This document shows positions 63,466 to 64,000 of a stretch of DNA of 64,000 nucleotides, one piece after another. A program made the position numbers and the translations under genes. Every line of letters starts with the position of its first letter. Position 1 is the stretch's first letter. The notes beneath the pieces are model-generated. The model made no database searches, had not been told where the DNA came from, and saw only the letters and a program-made list of their open reading frames with translations. This DNA comes from JAKSSM01 sp045629065. GTDB taxonomy: Bacteria; Bacillota; Clostridia; Peptostreptococcales; Anaerovoracaceae. The stretch covers positions 62,001-126,000 of the forward strand of contig JAZQQK010000034.1 in assembly GCA_045629065.1 (NCBI GenBank), read 5' to 3'.

Positions 63466-64000
63466 TAAATTTCAAATTCAACCTGGCTTTCATCATTTTG
63501 ACCCACATACTCAAGTCCAAGGTGACGATAGCCGGCTTCGGATACCATACGTCCTTTTTGAGTTCTATAAAGAAGTCCCGATTGAATTAAATATGGCTCA
63601 TAAGCTTCCTCAATAGTTACTCTTTCTTCTCCAATAGCTGCAGCTATTGTATCAATACCAACTGGACCACCATTAAAGTGAGTAATTATTGTGTTTAGAA
63701 TTTCTCTATCAAACTTCTCTAAACCTAAATCATCGACGCCTAAGCGTTCCAAGCCTTCTTTTGTGATGTCAATGTTTATTATACCATTTCCTTTAACTTG
63801 TGAAAAGTCCCTAATTCGCTTTAACATACGATTCGCTACACGAGGAGTACCACGAGAACGTCTTGCCATTTCATCTAATGATTCCTCATCGATTTGGACG
63901 TCTAATATTTTGGCCGAACGTTTGATGATTTCTTTAAGCTCGTCCTTAGTATATAATTCGAATTTTCCTAAAACGCCAAATCTATCCCTAAGTGGTGCTG
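63465..64000 (-). CDS. ruvB: Holliday junction DNA helicase RuvB, C-terminal part
   Basis: The gene continues beyond the right edge; about 178 codons are present. The visible part begins with A-P-L-R-D-R-F-G-V (sensor region), then the arginine-finger/lid domain with [13 protein letters not shown] and the C-terminal winged helix ending near G-Y-R-H-L-G-L-E-Y. RuvB is the ring motor of RuvABC branch migration. The P-loop half lies outside the window. Confidence 0.96.
   Translation of the reverse strand, partial: APLRDRFGVLGKFELYTKDELKEIIKRSAKILDVQIDEESLDEMARRSRGTPRVANRMLKRIRDFSQVKGNGIINIDITKEGLERLGVDDLGLEKFDREILNTIITHFNGGPVGIDTIAAAIGEERVTIEEAYEPYLIQSGLLYRTQKGRMVSEAGYRHLGLEYVGQNDESQVEFEI

Noticed and set aside
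1..64000. CRISPR arrays, prophage, insertion sequences, tandem repeats
   Set aside because: No spaced direct repeats, transposase, integrase or phage structural genes were seen on either strand.

Overview
The window is AT-rich bacterial DNA with tightly packed, mostly minus-strand genes, Shine-Dalgarno sequences close to GGAGG, many TAATG and ATGA stop/start overlaps, and sigma-A-type promoters close to TTGAAA-17 bp-TAAAAT. The gene content points to an anaerobic member of the Clostridia (Bacillota). It includes NADH-linked hydrogenase-type subunits (HydB/HydC), a K+-type membrane pyrophosphatase, acetate kinase, a sigma-54 gene beside the glycolytic genes, ThiT under a TPP riboswitch, HemZ, RNase J, YlbF and a SecDF fusion. 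I cannot place it at family level. No sporulation genes, prophage, insertion sequences, CRISPR arrays or rRNA are visible.

Layout. 1-2.6 kb: end of a hydrogenase/oxidoreductase operon (partial ferredoxin-GltD-type subunit, HydB, HydC) with its own promoter. 2.8-3.7 kb: an unrecognised plus-strand membrane protein. 3.7-7.4 kb: mltG, a tRNA wobble-uridine modification pair (trmR-like and U32 protein) and a corC-like gene. 7.4-8.1 kb: efp with its own promoter and terminator. 8.1-26.1 kb: a continuous 18-kb run of minus-strand genes from secDF down to a shortened M24 peptidase, covering stringent response, tRNA charging, ribosome silencing and RNA decay. A DUF3990/HTH toxin-antitoxin-like pair is embedded near its end. 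26.2-26.9 kb: tRNA-Leu(CAA) and yajC, apparently one transcription unit. 26.9-34.2 kb: an orphan solute-binding protein, coaE, polA, an OPT transporter and a yebC family gene. 34.4-36 kb: prfC on the plus strand. 36-42.6 kb: the envelope cluster uppP-ftsK-rimO-pgsA-cinA. 42.6-46.6 kb: rpmF, ackA, tmcAL, murI and an acidic unknown protein. 46.7-50.3 kb: plus-strand pepF-nadK-rluD. 50.3-53.4 kb: a structured shared terminator, a MurE-like ligase, a DUF975 protein and riboswitch-controlled thiT. 53.5-55.8 kb: hppA and secG. 55.8-61.3 kb: rpoN-gap-pgk-gap-tpiA. 61.3-64 kb: trmL, a SEC-C protein, queA and the end of ruvB.

Most of the window is core housekeeping. The less ordinary parts are the ADP-ribosyltransferase-like module next to an N-terminally missing peptidase, two GAPDH genes flanking pgk with different cofactor residues, fully overlapping divergent promoters between thiT and the DUF975-murE unit, a long structured insert in the rluD/murE terminator, and a tRNA-mRNA dicistron. 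I do not see a large, clearly undescribed multi-gene system.

No gene-free stretch exceeds 300 bases. The largest gaps (2592-2776, 26084-26274, 34214-34389, 52687-52886) hold the promoters, terminators and riboswitch listed here. Promoter and terminator calls rest on motif reading only.
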